A DNA stretch of 64,000 nucleotides from positions 124,001 through 188,000 of the forward strand of contig NZ_JANFQO010000006.1 of NCBI RefSeq assembly GCF_024437735.1, given 5' to 3'. This stretch comes from Tahibacter harae (GTDB lineage Bacteria; Pseudomonadota; Gammaproteobacteria; Xanthomonadales; Rhodanobacteraceae). The translations under genes were made by a program, and so were the position numbers. Below the pieces are notes generated by a model. The model was not told the origin of the DNA, searched no databases, and was given only the letters and a program-made list of their open reading frames with translations. Numbering within the stretch: the stretch's first letter is position 1; every line of letters begins with the position of its first letter. Positions 55,404-64,000 of this stretch are shown piece by piece.

Positions 55404-56744
55404 ATGTTCAACGCTGCACAATCCATGACGCTGAAGGTGCTGGGCATAGGCGCCCTGGCCCTGCTGATGCTGATTCCGCTGGTGCAAGTGCAATCGCTGA
55501 TCGCCGAGCGCGCCGGTCTGCGCGACCAGGCCGTCGCCCAGATCGCCTCGCGCTGGGGCCAGGCCCAGACCGTGGGCGGGCCTGTGCTCAGCGTGGACTA
55601 TCTGCAGCGCTTCAAGACCGACCAGGGCTGGAGCGAGCGCCGCGTCACGCGCCAGCTGCTGCCGGCGCAGCTGGACTTCAAGGTCAACATGGAAACCGAC
55701 CGGCGCGCCTACGGCATCTATTCCACGCCGGTCTATGTCGCCAACATAGGCCTGAGTGCGCGCTTCGACGCCGCCGACCTCGCCGAACTGGCGCAGGCCG
55801 CCGGCAGCAGCCTGGAGCGGCGCGAGCTGCGCCTGCCGCTGGCGGATTTCGGCGGCCTGCGCGAAGTGCGCGCGCTGCGCATCAACGGCGAGGAGCGCGT
55901 GCTGGAGAACGGCCAGCCCACGCTGGGCTACGCCGCCGCCTTCGTCAGCCTGACGCCGGCCCAGCTGCAGGCGCCGCTGCAACTGGAGCTGGAATTCAAT
56001 ATCGCCGGCACCGAGCGCATCCAGTTCCTGCCGCTGGGCCGCACCACCACGCTCAAGCTGTCCGCGCCTTGGGGCGATCCCAGTTTCATAGGCCGCTTCA
56101 TCCCGGTGCGCCGCACCGTCGAGGCCGAGCGCTTCGAAGCCGAATGGCAGGTGCTGGAACTCAACCGCGGCTACGGCCGGCAGTGGGACGAGAACGAGCA
56201 GAACAACAGCGCGGTCACCGCCTCGGCCTTCGGCGTGGCCTTGTACGAGCCGGTCAGCGTCTACCAGCGCAATGAGCGCGCCGGCAAATACGGCCTGCTG
56301 TTCATCGGCCTGAGCTTCGTCGCGTTCTTCCTGTTCGAAGTGCTGCGCAAGCTGCGCGTGCATCCGGTGCAGTACCTGCTGATCGGCATCGCCCTGTGCA
56401 CCTTCTACGTGCTGCTGCTGGCCCTGTCCGAGCAGATCGGCTTCGGCCCCGCCTATGCGCTGGCGGCCACGGCGCTGGCCCTGATCGTCGGCGGCTACGC
56501 CGCGGCCGTGCTGTCCACCCGCCGCGCCGGCTTGCTGCTGGGCGGCAGCATGGCGGCGGTGTACGCCCTGCTGTACGGCCTCGTCATCAGCGAGCAATAC
56601 TCGCTGCTGATCGGAGCGCTGGCCCTGCTGGCCGTGGTCGCACTGCTGATGTACCTGACCCGCCGCGTGGACTGGTACGGCGAAAGCCGCCGCCCCGCCG
56701 CAGCCGTGGACGACATCGCCAACGCCATGCCGCCGCCGCGCTGA
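55404..56744 (+). CDS. creD: CreD family inner-membrane protein
   Basis: 446 residues, close to E. coli CreD (450). It has an N-terminal membrane helix (LKVLGIGALALLMLIPLV), a long periplasmic beta domain (LLPAQLDFKVNMETDRRAYGIYSTPVYVANI, YAAAFVSLTP, FSI-type core), and then about six membrane helices from residue 290 (YGLLFIGLSFVAFFLFEVLRKLRVHPVQYLLIG, QIGFGPAYALAATALALIVGG). In E. coli creD responds to CreBC and overexpression alters envelope properties and beta-lactam tolerance. No creABC genes are in the window. CAGGAA precedes the ATG. It is followed by tsaB after 37 bp. Confidence 0.93.
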   Translation: MFNAAQSMTLKVLGIGALALLMLIPLVQVQSLIAERAGLRDQAVAQIASRWGQAQTVGGPVLSVDYLQRFKTDQGWSERRVTRQLLPAQLDFKVNMETDRRAYGIYSTPVYVANIGLSARFDAADLAELAQAAGSSLERRELRLPLADFGGLREVRALRINGEERVLENGQPTLGYAAAFVSLTPAQLQAPLQLELEFNIAGTERIQFLPLGRTTTLKLSAPWGDPSFIGRFIPVRRTVEAERFEAEWQVLELNRGYGRQWDENEQNNSAVTASAFGVALYEPVSVYQRNERAGKYGLLFIGLSFVAFFLFEVLRKLRVHPVQYLLIGIALCTFYVLLLALSEQIGFGPAYALAATALALIVGGYAAAVLSTRRAGLLLGGSMAAVYALLYGLVISEQYSLLIGALALLAVVALLMYLTRRVDWYGESRRPAAAVDDIANAMPPPR

Positions 56745-56781
56745 GCAGCCCGCCCCGCACGCCACGAGAAAACGGATAGCC

Positions 56782-57471
56782 ATGAACCTGCTCGCCATCG
56801 AAACCTCCACCGAAGCCTGTTCGGTGGCCCTGCACCACGCCGGCCGCGTGATCGAGCGCAGCGAACTCGCGCCGCGCCGCCACGCCGAACTGGTGCTACC
56901 CATGGCCGACGCCCTGCTGGCCGAAGCCGGGCTGCGCCGGCGCCACCTGGATGCCATCGCCGTCGGCCGCGGCCCTGGCGCCTTCACCGGCGTGCGCCTG
57001 GCCGTATCGCTGGCCCAGGGCATGGCCCTGGGCCTGGACCTGCCGGTGATCCCGGTGTCCTCGCTGACGGCGCTGGCGCTGGATGCGCCGGATAACGGTG
57101 CCGCCGTGCTCAGCGTGATCGACGCGCGCATGGGTGAGGTTTATGCCTGCTGCTACCGGCGCGAAGGTGCGGTCGTTGTTGCGCTGGATGAGGAGCGCGT
57201 CTGCGCACCCGAAAACGTGCAACTGCCCGGCGGCGGTGCCTGGAATGTGATTGGCAGCGGCTGGAAAACCTATGCGCACGTGCTGGCTGAAACGCTGCCC
57301 GAACCGCGCTGGGTCGATGCCGAACGTTATCCCCAGGCGCGTGCTGTGGCCATCCTCGCGGCTGCTGAATTCAACGCCGGGCGTGTGTTGCCGCCCGAGC
57401 AGGCGTTGCCGCTTTATTTGCGGGACAAGGTGGCGTTGACGTTGGTGGAGCAGCGCGCGGGGAGGGGGTGA
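56782..57471 (+). CDS. tsaB: tRNA threonylcarbamoyladenosine biosynthesis protein TsaB
   Basis: 229-residue TsaB, partner of TsaD and TsaE in making t6A37 in ANN-decoding tRNAs. It begins LLAIETSTEACSVAL and has the conserved RRHAELVLPM, GRGPGAFTGVRLAVSLAQG and SSLTALAL motifs. The length equals that of E. coli TsaB (231). The AGCC-ATG start is the only one fitting. Its 3' side runs into the inverted-repeat element at 57524. Confidence 0.96.
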   Translation: MNLLAIETSTEACSVALHHAGRVIERSELAPRRHAELVLPMADALLAEAGLRRRHLDAIAVGRGPGAFTGVRLAVSLAQGMALGLDLPVIPVSSLTALALDAPDNGAAVLSVIDARMGEVYACCYRREGAVVVALDEERVCAPENVQLPGGGAWNVIGSGWKTYAHVLAETLPEPRWVDAERYPQARAVAILAAAEFNAGRVLPPEQALPLYLRDKVALTLVEQRAGRG

Positions 57472-57550
57472 TTTTCCGATTTTGCGCGCGCCTGCTGCGC
57501 GGGTGTGTTTGTAGTACGTAGAAGCGTTTCGTCCGCCTGCGGCGGCCGAG

Positions 57551-57582
57551 TTACTTTCTCTTGTTTGCGCAAGAGAAAGTAA
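57551..57582. repeat. Hairpin in the left arm
   Basis: TTACTTTCTCTTG pairs with CAAGAGAAAGTAA (13 bp) around TTTGCG. Its AT-rich stem stands out from the GC-rich surroundings and is conserved in the right arm. Confidence 0.9.
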
Positions 57583-57809
57583 CCAAAGAGAACGCCCCCC
57601 AGAAGCCGCGCCCTACGGGCATCCTGCCCTCCGGGTACGCGAGGCGGCTCCGGGGTCGGCCGAAGGGCCATCCTGGCCCAACGGCCGACTCGCGCCCATC
57701 CCTGGGCGCGACCCGCGCTGCGCGCGGGCTTTCCTACGCCGCCTCGCCGCGGCTTATGGGGCCCCGGTAAGGCGGCGCACATCCGTGTGCGCAGAAGCAA
57801 CGGCAACGG

Positions 57810-57846
<37 letters not shown>

Positions 57847-57915
57847 ACAGCAGGGGCTGAAGCAGAGGCGTCGCACTCACGCCTGCGGAACGAGGCGCGA
57901 ACCGAACACAATTAT

Positions 57916-57936
57916 GGCAAACGGCAAACGGCAAAC
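57916..57936. repeat. Three exact GGCAAAC tandem repeats
   Basis: Three 7-bp units followed by a partial GGCAAC in the spacer of the inverted-repeat element. Confidence 0.85.
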
Positions 57937-58209
57937 GGCAACGGTTGCGGTTTTTGTAGTCGCGGTTGCTCGTGATTTTTGCTTTGTCTGTTGCTTCTGC
58001 GCACACGGATGTGCGCTGCTCTACCGGGGCCCCATAAGCCGCGGCGAGGCGGCGCAGGATCAGCCCGCGCAACGCGCGGGTCGCGTCCAGGGATGGACGC
58101 GAGTCCGCTGCAGGGCCAGGATGGCCCTTCAGCGGACCCCGTAGCCGACTCGCGCAGCCGGAGGGCAGGATGCCCGTAGGCCGCGGCTTCTGGGGTGTGT
58201 TTTCTTTGC

Positions 58210-58241
58210 CTACTTTCTTTTGCACAAGCAAAAGAAAGTAG
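58210..58241. repeat. Hairpin in the right arm
   Basis: CTACTTTCTTTTGC pairs with GCAAAAGAAAGTAG (14 bp) around ACAA. It differs from the left-arm hairpin at several bases, yet both halves of the stem have changed together, so pairing is kept. Confidence 0.9.
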
Positions 58242-58371
58242 GTCGGCCGCCGCAGGCGGACGAAACGCCTTTCCGCGCCACCAAAAAATCACGCCAAAAG
58301 GCAAAAAATGCTTAAAATTCAGGCAATCTGCCAAAAAATTACTCGGTAGAACTCAAGCAAGAATCAAAAAA

Positions 58372-59733
58372 TCAACGCACCAACAGCAACGTAGAAAGCC
58401 CAAGAAACGAAGCAAACCCACAACAATCCGTCACCGTAGTCAAAAGCACCCCTCCCGCCAACGCCGGATCAATCCCCACCCTGCGCAGAAACAACGGCAA
58501 AAAAACCCCGGTCAACGCCGAAGCCAGCAGATTGATCACCATGGCTGCGCCGAACGCCACCGCCAGCCACACATCCCGGTAGATCGCCAGCGCGACTCCG
58601 CCCACGGTCACCGCCCACAGCACGCCATTGGCCAGCGCCACCAGCACTTCCTTGCGCAGCAGGTGCATCGCATTGGCTGCGCTGACCTGGCCCAGCGCCA
58701 TCGCGCGGATCATCAAGGTCTGCACCTGCGTACCGGCCACGCCGCCCATGCTCGCGACTATCGGCATCAGCACTGCGCAGGCGACCACCTGCTGCAGCAC
58801 GCTCTCGAAATTGCCGATCACCCAGGAGGCCAGGAAGGCGGTGAGCAGGTTGATGCCCAGCCATACCGCGCGGCGCTTGGTGGTGCGCGGCACCGGCGCG
58901 AACAGGTCTTCTTCCTCATCCAGGCCGGCGGCGCCGAGGGCCTGGTGTTCGGCCTGGTAGCGGATGATGTCGACCACGTCGTCGATGGTGATGCGGCCCA
59001 GCAGCACATTGGCGTCGTCCACCACCGGTGCGCTGACCCAGTCATGGTCGGCGAAGCGCTGGGCCACTTCGGAGACCGGCGTATCCGCGGCGATGGCGGG
59101 CTGGTCGGCGTCGATCAGCCGGTTCACGGCGACGGCGGGATCGGCGGTGAGCAACTGGGCCAGCGAGATGCGGCCCTGGTACTGGCGCCGGCGGCTGACC
59201 ACGTAGAGATGGTCGGTGGCCTCGGGCAGTTCGCCGCGCAGGCGCAGGTAGCGCAGCACTACGTCGATGGTCACGTCGGCGCGCACGGTGACCACGTCCG
59301 GGTTCATCAGGCGGCCGGCCGTGTCCTCGTCGTAGGTCAGCATCTGCTCCAGCCGTTCGCGGTTCTCGCGATCCATCGACTTGAGCACTTCATCGATGAC
59401 GGTGTCGGGCAGGTCCTCGAACAGGTCGGCCAGGTCGTCGATGTCCAGCGATTCGGCCGCGGCGACGATTTCGTCGGTGTCCATCGCGCGCAGCAGGTCC
59501 TCGCGCACGTCCTCGCCGACGTGGACCAGCACCTCGCCGTCGTCCTCCGCGTCGACCAGTCCCCAGACCACCTGGCGCTTGGCCGGCGGCAGCGATTCGA
59601 GCAGGTTGCCGATCTCCGCCGGCGACAAGGTGTTGACCAGGCGCTTGACCGGGCCCAGGCGACCGCTGTCCAGCGCCTGTTCGAGCAGGCGCAGCTGTTT
59701 GGCGGTCTTGTCCTGGTGCGTGGTCTCGGCCAT
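58372..59733 (-). CDS. mgtE: Magnesium transporter MgtE
   Basis: 453-residue Mg2+ channel. It has an N-terminal superhelical domain (LVNTLSPAEIGNLLESLPPAKRQVVW) and two CBS domains that sense Mg2+ (TAGRLMNPDVVTVRADVTI, VSAPVVDDANVLLGRITIDDVVDII). Five membrane helices follow, with the pore region GGVAGTQVQTLMIRAMALGQ. The C-terminal helices (VGIDPALAGGVLLTTVTDCCGFASFLGLSTLLL) carry the conserved P/D-x-x-x-x-D region. Length matches T. thermophilus MgtE (about 450). It converges on tsaB across the inverted-repeat element. Confidence 0.95.
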   Translation of the reverse strand: MAETTHQDKTAKQLRLLEQALDSGRLGPVKRLVNTLSPAEIGNLLESLPPAKRQVVWGLVDAEDDGEVLVHVGEDVREDLLRAMDTDEIVAAAESLDIDDLADLFEDLPDTVIDEVLKSMDRENRERLEQMLTYDEDTAGRLMNPDVVTVRADVTIDVVLRYLRLRGELPEATDHLYVVSRRRQYQGRISLAQLLTADPAVAVNRLIDADQPAIAADTPVSEVAQRFADHDWVSAPVVDDANVLLGRITIDDVVDIIRYQAEHQALGAAGLDEEEDLFAPVPRTTKRRAVWLGINLLTAFLASWVIGNFESVLQQVVACAVLMPIVASMGGVAGTQVQTLMIRAMALGQVSAANAMHLLRKEVLVALANGVLWAVTVGGVALAIYRDVWLAVAFGAAMVINLLASALTGVFLPLFLRRVGIDPALAGGVLLTTVTDCCGFASFLGLSTLLLVR

Positions 59734-59839
59734 GGGCTACTCCGTGCGGGCCGGTGGATTGTCGCGGACCGCGCGCAGTTCGCCTACCCGGCAAACGTGC
59801 CGGCGGGTGTGGACTTGTGTCTCGCGCCGCCGGCCGCGC

Positions 59840-61066
59840 TCAGCCGCCGGCGGCGGTATGCCGCGCCGGCGGTGTCGCCGCCGCGGCGTTGTCGATCGCG
59901 GCGGGCGCACCATGCGGGCCGCTGCGGCGGCCCTTGAGCCGCAGCATGGGCTGTTCCAGCAGGTGCCAGGACAGCGCGCCGGCGAGCAGCGCCAGTGGCA
60001 GGGCGAGCAGGGTGATGCGGGTCGGCGTCGGCTCGGCGAGGTGCATGGCTACAAGTTGCTGTATGGGATAACCCCACAGGTATACACCGTAGGAGTAATC
60101 GCCGAGACGGTTGAAGCCGAGCAGGAACTTGGGGCCGTAGGCGAACCAGAACACGCCGTAGACCAGGGTCAGGCCGTACAGCGGGAAGAACCAGGCGGTG
60201 CCGCGCAGCAGGTACATGAGCACGGCCAGCACGATCACGCCGCCGATGTGGAACGGGATCTCGTCGCGCCAGCGGTAGAAGGCGCAGCCCGCGGCGAAGA
60301 AGCCGCCCAGGCGCAGGAATTCGTCCATGGGCATCATGGGCAGGGCCAGGGGCGCGTACAGGCAGGCGGCCAGTATCGCCAGGGCGTAGAACAGCCGCTC
60401 GCGCGTGTCGAGCAGGCCGAGCAGGCCGAAGATCGCCAGCCACAGGTAGACGCGGGCCTCGACCACCAGGGTCCAGATCGAGCCGTTGACCGTGTTCGGC
60501 AGCGGATTGCCGGCGAATACGCCGGGCAGGGTCCAGACCATGTTGGTATTGAAGGTGAGGTTCTTCCACACGTAGGCCCAGGTCTCGCCGCTGGCGAGGT
60601 ATTCGGCCCTGGGCAGCTGGGTGAGCAGGGTGCCCATCACATAGGCGCTGATTACCAGGCAGGCGAGATAGGCCGGCACGATGCGCAGCAGGCGCGAGCG
60701 CAGGAAGAAGGCCGCGTCCGGCCGGCGCAGCCAGGCGCCGGTGACCAGGAAGCCGCTGATGGCGAAGAACACCTGCACCGCGATGGAGCCCGAATACAGG
60801 CCGTGGCCCCAGCCCTGGCGCGCGATATGGTCGGCGGCGCCGGGAATGCCGCTGATGGCGTAGCTGTGGCCGTAGATCACCGCCGCGGCGGCGATCAGGC
60901 GCAGCAGCAGCAGGTTGTCCCCCGGCGCGGCCATGGCCTGGCCGAGCGTGCGGTAGGGCCGCGGCGCGGGTGTCGTCGCGGCTTCGCGCGGCAGCGGCGG
61001 CAGCAGCAGCGGGCGCACAAGGGCTATCGCGGCCAGGAAAAAAAATATCCAGTGGAAATCTTCCAT
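59840..61066 (-). CDS. Acyltransferase-3 family integral membrane protein (OafA-like)
   Basis: 408 residues with about ten membrane helices. The active-site region LLLRLIAAAAVIYGHSYAI matches the R-x(10)-H signature of acyltransferase-3 proteins (RLIAA...YGH). It also has VFFAISGFLVTGAWL, RLLRIVPAYL and GDYSYGVYLWGYPIQQL, all family motifs. Such enzymes O-acylate polysaccharides, LPS or peptidoglycan-linked sugars across the inner membrane. The C-terminus has a short Ala-rich tail. It is followed, 5' to 3' on the same transcript order, by no obvious partner; upstream lie the SGNH-like and MBOAT genes, 32 bp away. Confidence 0.9.
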   Translation of the reverse strand: MEDFHWIFFFLAAIALVRPLLLPPLPREAATTPAPRPYRTLGQAMAAPGDNLLLLRLIAAAAVIYGHSYAISGIPGAADHIARQGWGHGLYSGSIAVQVFFAISGFLVTGAWLRRPDAAFFLRSRLLRIVPAYLACLVISAYVMGTLLTQLPRAEYLASGETWAYVWKNLTFNTNMVWTLPGVFAGNPLPNTVNGSIWTLVVEARVYLWLAIFGLLGLLDTRERLFYALAILAACLYAPLALPMMPMDEFLRLGGFFAAGCAFYRWRDEIPFHIGGVIVLAVLMYLLRGTAWFFPLYGLTLVYGVFWFAYGPKFLLGFNRLGDYSYGVYLWGYPIQQLVAMHLAEPTPTRITLLALPLALLAGALSWHLLEQPMLRLKGRRSGPHGAPAAIDNAAAATPPARHTAAGG

Positions 61067-61098
61067 TTATCTCCCCTTGGTGCGGCGGAGGCGCGCCT

Positions 61099-62238
61099 TC
61101 ATGGCGCGAGCGGGCGCGCTGCCGTGCCGTACAGCGCCTGCTGCAGCCGCGGCAGCAGCTGCTGCATCAGCTGGTCGCGGCCGCGGTTGTTCTGGTGATA
61201 GAAGTCGAAGTAGTAGCTGCAGCTGGGCGCGCCGCCATCCTGCAGGGCATCGGTGGCGTCGATCAGATGGATGCTTCCTTCCTCGGCCAGCGGCTGCAGC
61301 ACGCTCAGGGTCCATTCGTGCAGGCCCAGCGGGCTGGCTTCCTTCCAGGCGCCGGTCAGCGGCATCAGCACGACGACCGGCGGCTGCTGCCAGTCGAGAC
61401 CGCGCAGCCGCGCGCGGATGCTGTCACGCACCTGCTGCATCTGCGCGGGCAGCGGCTGCTGCCGCATCAGCGCGGCAAAATCCGGCCGCTGCGCCAGTCC
61501 GGCGCGCAGTTCGCGGCACTGGTGGCGCAGTCCGTCGCTGGCGGGGCCGCTGGCGGCGTCGATCTTGTCGCAGGCGGCGACGGCGTCCACGCCGAATTCG
61601 CACATGTCGCGGCTTTCGTCGGTATTGCGGCTCAGGATCGCCGCGGAGGAACCGTGCTCGCGCCACCAGCGCACCGATTCGCGCCGCTTCAGCGGCGCTC
61701 GCACGTAGTCCTGGATGTCTTCGCGGTACTGTGCCAGGGCCGAGTACGCGCCCCAGGTCGCCATGTCGTCGAGCTTGAACGGCACGTGGCCGACCACCGC
61801 CGCGCTGTCGCCGAAATGGCGGAACGGCGCGACTATGCCCAGCTCGTAGCTGCCGTTGCCCGGATACATGAAGGACATGAGATCGCTGGCGATGATGCCG
61901 CCCTGCAGGCGCGGCTTGTTCCGCGCCAGCCAGCCGGTGACCGCGTCCACCGTCATCCAGTGCGAGCCGGGCATGCTGAGGTTTACGTGGACCTTGCCCT
62001 GTTCCTGCGCCAGCCGGGCCAGGGCCTCGTGGTCGATGCCGTAGACCGGGCGCGAGCTGCCCAGGGTCAGATAATCCAGCCGCTGCAGCGCGGGATCCTG
62101 CAGCGCGAGCTTGGTGCGCACGCTGGTGCCGGCGTGGCTTTCCGGCTTCACCATCGGTTCCCACACGCCGAAGCGGAACAGTCCTTCGCAGCCGGCGAGC
62201 AGCAGCAGCGGAGCGATGAATTTGAGTATCGGCTTCAT
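61099..62238 (-). CDS. Membrane-anchored SGNH/AlgX-like protein
   Basis: 379 residues with an N-terminal signal or anchor (ILKFIAPLLLLAGCEG, possible lipobox LLAGC at residue 17). The SGNH-like motifs are TLGSSRPVYGID (block I serine) and FYFDFYHQNNRGRDQL-like DFYHQN with D-x-x-H (block V). The fold is of the alginate O-acetylation type (AlgX/AlgJ, DHHW family), whose members take acetyl groups from an MBOAT partner. Cysteines at the signal end and CEFGV/CDKID may matter. It starts 8 bp after the MBOAT stop, so both are one operon. Substrate unknown. Confidence 0.75.
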   Translation of the reverse strand: MKPILKFIAPLLLLAGCEGLFRFGVWEPMVKPESHAGTSVRTKLALQDPALQRLDYLTLGSSRPVYGIDHEALARLAQEQGKVHVNLSMPGSHWMTVDAVTGWLARNKPRLQGGIIASDLMSFMYPGNGSYELGIVAPFRHFGDSAAVVGHVPFKLDDMATWGAYSALAQYREDIQDYVRAPLKRRESVRWWREHGSSAAILSRNTDESRDMCEFGVDAVAACDKIDAASGPASDGLRHQCRELRAGLAQRPDFAALMRQQPLPAQMQQVRDSIRARLRGLDWQQPPVVVLMPLTGAWKEASPLGLHEWTLSVLQPLAEEGSIHLIDATDALQDGGAPSCSYYFDFYHQNNRGRDQLMQQLLPRLQQALYGTAARPLAP

Positions 62239-62245
62239 CGGCGCC

Positions 62246-63646
62246 TCAGAACTGGAAGTAGATGAAGGGCGTGGTCGCCGCCGGCGTGAACCAGATCAGC
62301 AGCAGGCCTATGGCCGCGAGCGTGGCCGCGAACAGGGGGCCGCGCTCGCGGCCCAGCCATTCCTTGAAGCCGGTCCAGCCGCCGAGCAGGTGTACGGCCA
62401 GCATGGCCAGCAGCAGCGAGAGCATGCCCAGGTGCGCATTCGCATCGAAGCTGGCGGAGGCTGTGGCGATGGTGCCGATCAGCGTCTTCGCATCCTCGAA
62501 TGTCTTGGCGCGGAAGAAGATCCAGGCGAAGCAGACCAGGTGGAAGGTCAGTGCCCAGCGCAGTGCGCGCATCAGCGGATTGGCCGCGTTCCAGAACGGC
62601 AGACGGAACAGCACGGCGCGCTCGAAGGCAAGATAGCCGCCGTGCAGTCCGCCCCAGATCACGAAATTCCAGCTGGCGCCATGCCACAGGCCGCCGAGCA
62701 GCATGGTCAGCATCAGGTTGACGTAGGTGTGCAGATCGCCCTTGCGGTTGCCGCCCAGCGAGATGTACAGGTAGTCGCGCAGCCAGCGCGACAGGGTCAT
62801 GTGCCAGCGGCGCCAGAATTCCTGCACGCTGTCGGCGAAATACGGGTAGTTGAAGTTCTGCGGATAGCGGAAGCCGAGCAGCAGGGCCAGGCCGATGGCG
62901 ATATCGGTATAGCCGGAGAAATCGCAGTAGATCTGGAAGGCGAAGGCGTAGACCGCGAGCAGACTGTCCCAGAAGCCGTAGCGTGCGGGCTCGGCGAAGA
63001 TGGGATCGGCATACAGGGCGAGGTTGTCGGCGAATACGATCTTCTTGGCGAAGCCGAACGCGATCAGCACCAGCGCGCGCTGCACCTGGGCGGCGCCGAC
63101 GTGGCGGTCGCCGTCGAGTTCCTTGAAGAACTCGTAGTCGCGCACGATGGGGCCGGCCGCCAGCTGCGGGAAGAACGAGACGAACAGGGCGTAATCGAGC
63201 AGGTTGCGCCGCGGCCTGCTTACGCCGCGGTAGACGTCGATGGTGTAGGACAGGCTCTGGAAGGTGTAGAACGAGATGCCCACCGGCAGGACTATGTCCA
63301 TCGGCGTCAGCTGCAGCGCGAAGCCGGCGGCGCCGCTGGCGAGGTTCCAGTTTTCGATCAGCCAGTTCGCGTACTTGAAAAAGGCGAGCAGGCCGAGATT
63401 GGTGACCAGGCTGAGCAGCAGCAGATAGCGCGGCCGCGATACGCGGACCATGCCCAGGCCTATGCAATAGTCCAGCAGCGTCGAGTAGACGATGATGCCC
63501 AGATACATCCAGCTCCACTGGCCGTAGAAGTAATAGCTCGCGGCCAGCAGCATCAGCTTCTGCGCGGTCGGCCAGGGGCGCAGGCCCTGGTTCAGCGCCA
63601 GCACGATCACGAAGAAGACGACGAAATGCAGGGAGTTGAAAAGCAT
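62246..63646 (-). CDS. MBOAT family O-acyltransferase (AlgI/DltB-like)
   Basis: 466 residues with about 11-12 membrane helices. It carries the MBOAT hallmarks: LPVGISFYTFQSLSYTIDVYRG, FVSFFPQLAAGPIVR, FQIYCDFSGYTDIAIGLALLLGFRYPQNFNYPYFA, and the catalytic histidine motif MLLGGLWHGASWNF. AlgI-type MBOATs move acyl groups across the membrane to a periplasmic SGNH-type enzyme, here probably the next gene. The length matches AlgI (about 500). It starts at 63646 and is the first gene of the MBOAT-SGNH-acyltransferase-3 cluster. Confidence 0.92.
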   Translation of the reverse strand: MLFNSLHFVVFFVIVLALNQGLRPWPTAQKLMLLAASYYFYGQWSWMYLGIIVYSTLLDYCIGLGMVRVSRPRYLLLLSLVTNLGLLAFFKYANWLIENWNLASGAAGFALQLTPMDIVLPVGISFYTFQSLSYTIDVYRGVSRPRRNLLDYALFVSFFPQLAAGPIVRDYEFFKELDGDRHVGAAQVQRALVLIAFGFAKKIVFADNLALYADPIFAEPARYGFWDSLLAVYAFAFQIYCDFSGYTDIAIGLALLLGFRYPQNFNYPYFADSVQEFWRRWHMTLSRWLRDYLYISLGGNRKGDLHTYVNLMLTMLLGGLWHGASWNFVIWGGLHGGYLAFERAVLFRLPFWNAANPLMRALRWALTFHLVCFAWIFFRAKTFEDAKTLIGTIATASASFDANAHLGMLSLLLAMLAVHLLGGWTGFKEWLGRERGPLFAATLAAIGLLLIWFTPAATTPFIYFQF

Positions 63647-63710
63647 GGCTAGCGGTCAGCGGTGACGTTGCGGTGGGCGCACGGCCCGGTATGGCGCGGC
63701 GGCGCCGGCA

Positions 63711-64000
63711 TCAGCCGGGCACGCGCAGGCAGTGCTGCGGCGTCAGGTTCTGCCATACCCGCAGCGGGCCGGCGTAGTCGGGCCGGCGCAATACCGCCAT
63801 GGCATGCGTGGGCTTGATGCGGCCGGCCTGCATCTCGGCTTCGTCGCGGGCATGGATGCGGTCGATCAGCGCGCGGTCGTGCGCCGAGTCCGCGTCGAAA
63901 TGGCCGCCGAAGCCGCGGTCGATGAAAGGATCGATGACGTTGGCGAAGCCGAGGTACGACTCGAACGCGAAATGCTGCAACAGCAGCGGCAGTATGTCCT
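63711..64000 (-). CDS. C-terminal part of a hypothetical protein, 5' end outside the window
   Basis: 96 codons are visible, entering at the window edge (DILPLLLQHFAFESYLGFANVIDPFIDRGFGGHFD) and ending LRVPG. The segment ALIDRIHARDEAEMQAGRIKPTHAMAVL is reminiscent of the C-terminus of some class I SAM methyltransferases, but this cannot be confirmed from a fragment. It lies upstream of the MBOAT gene, on the same strand, with 64 bp between, and may belong to the same transcript. Confidence 0.55.
   Translation of the reverse strand, partial: DILPLLLQHFAFESYLGFANVIDPFIDRGFGGHFDADSAHDRALIDRIHARDEAEMQAGRIKPTHAMAVLRRPDYAGPLRVWQNLTPQHCLRVPG

Noticed and set aside
57561-57770. Small protein-coding frames in the arms of the inverted-repeat element
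   Set aside because: The two arms' encoded peptides differ at 12 of 57 positions, no better conserved than the DNA, so there is no sign of selection on protein; such frames are commonly mis-annotated in repeats.
58195-59937. 580-residue open frame opposite mgtE
   Set aside because: It crosses the repeat element and mgtE in antisense; no motifs.

Overview
The window is high-GC, densely packed chromosomal DNA. Gene content and order (hemW-rdgB-rph facing yicC; gmk, rpoZ, spoT, ridA, recG in one direction; type B L31 beside citrate synthase; ponA/mrcA divergent from pilMNOPQ) suggest a gammaproteobacterium of the Xanthomonadales/Lysobacterales, perhaps a Lysobacter-, Dokdonella- or Luteimonas-like genus. 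That placement is inferred from gene content and style, not from a database search. No tRNA, rRNA, CRISPR array, prophage or transposase gene was seen.

Layout. 1-4025: nucleotide and RNA housekeeping (hemW, truncated at the edge, rdgB, rph; yicC opposite) and a dihydrofolate-reductase-family protein. 4502-12568: gmk, then a tightly coupled mlaFEDCB lipid-transport operon ending in a TPR-membrane-PAS protein, two divergent small secreted proteins, and mlaA on the opposite strand. 12775-18838: rpoZ, spoT, a membrane hypothetical, ridA and recG. 19161-25313: a secreted hypothetical, a nucleoside hydrolase and a 1376-residue MscS-type channel with a fused solute-binding domain. 25536-30667: rpmE2, gltA, a nucleotidyltransferase-like hypothetical and PBP1A. 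30905-38859: pilMNOPQ and an Ig-like lipoprotein.

39261-47826: a cNMP-binding/EAL protein, then a MoxR-DUF58-DUF4381-BatA-BatB/C-BatD operon. 48017-52117: two REP-like palindromes, a truncated and motif-less acetoacetyl-CoA-synthetase homologue, and a DUF5916-type outer-membrane protein. 52279-57471: etfBA, an ATP-grasp protein, creD and tsaB. 57524-58268: a 745-bp inverted-repeat element between converging tsaB and mgtE. 59840-63646: an envelope acyl-transfer cluster (acyltransferase-3, SGNH-like protein, MBOAT), followed by a gene cut by the window edge.

Much of the window serves the cell envelope: phospholipid transport (Mla), peptidoglycan (PBP1A), type IV pili, osmotic protection (MscS-type channel), Bat/MoxR, CreD and surface acylation. 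The strongest candidates for new biology are the solute-binding/MscS fusion, the open but apparently catalytically dead acyl-CoA synthetase, the TPR-PAS protein tied to the mla operon, and the pair of secreted CxxC proteins between the mla genes and mlaA.
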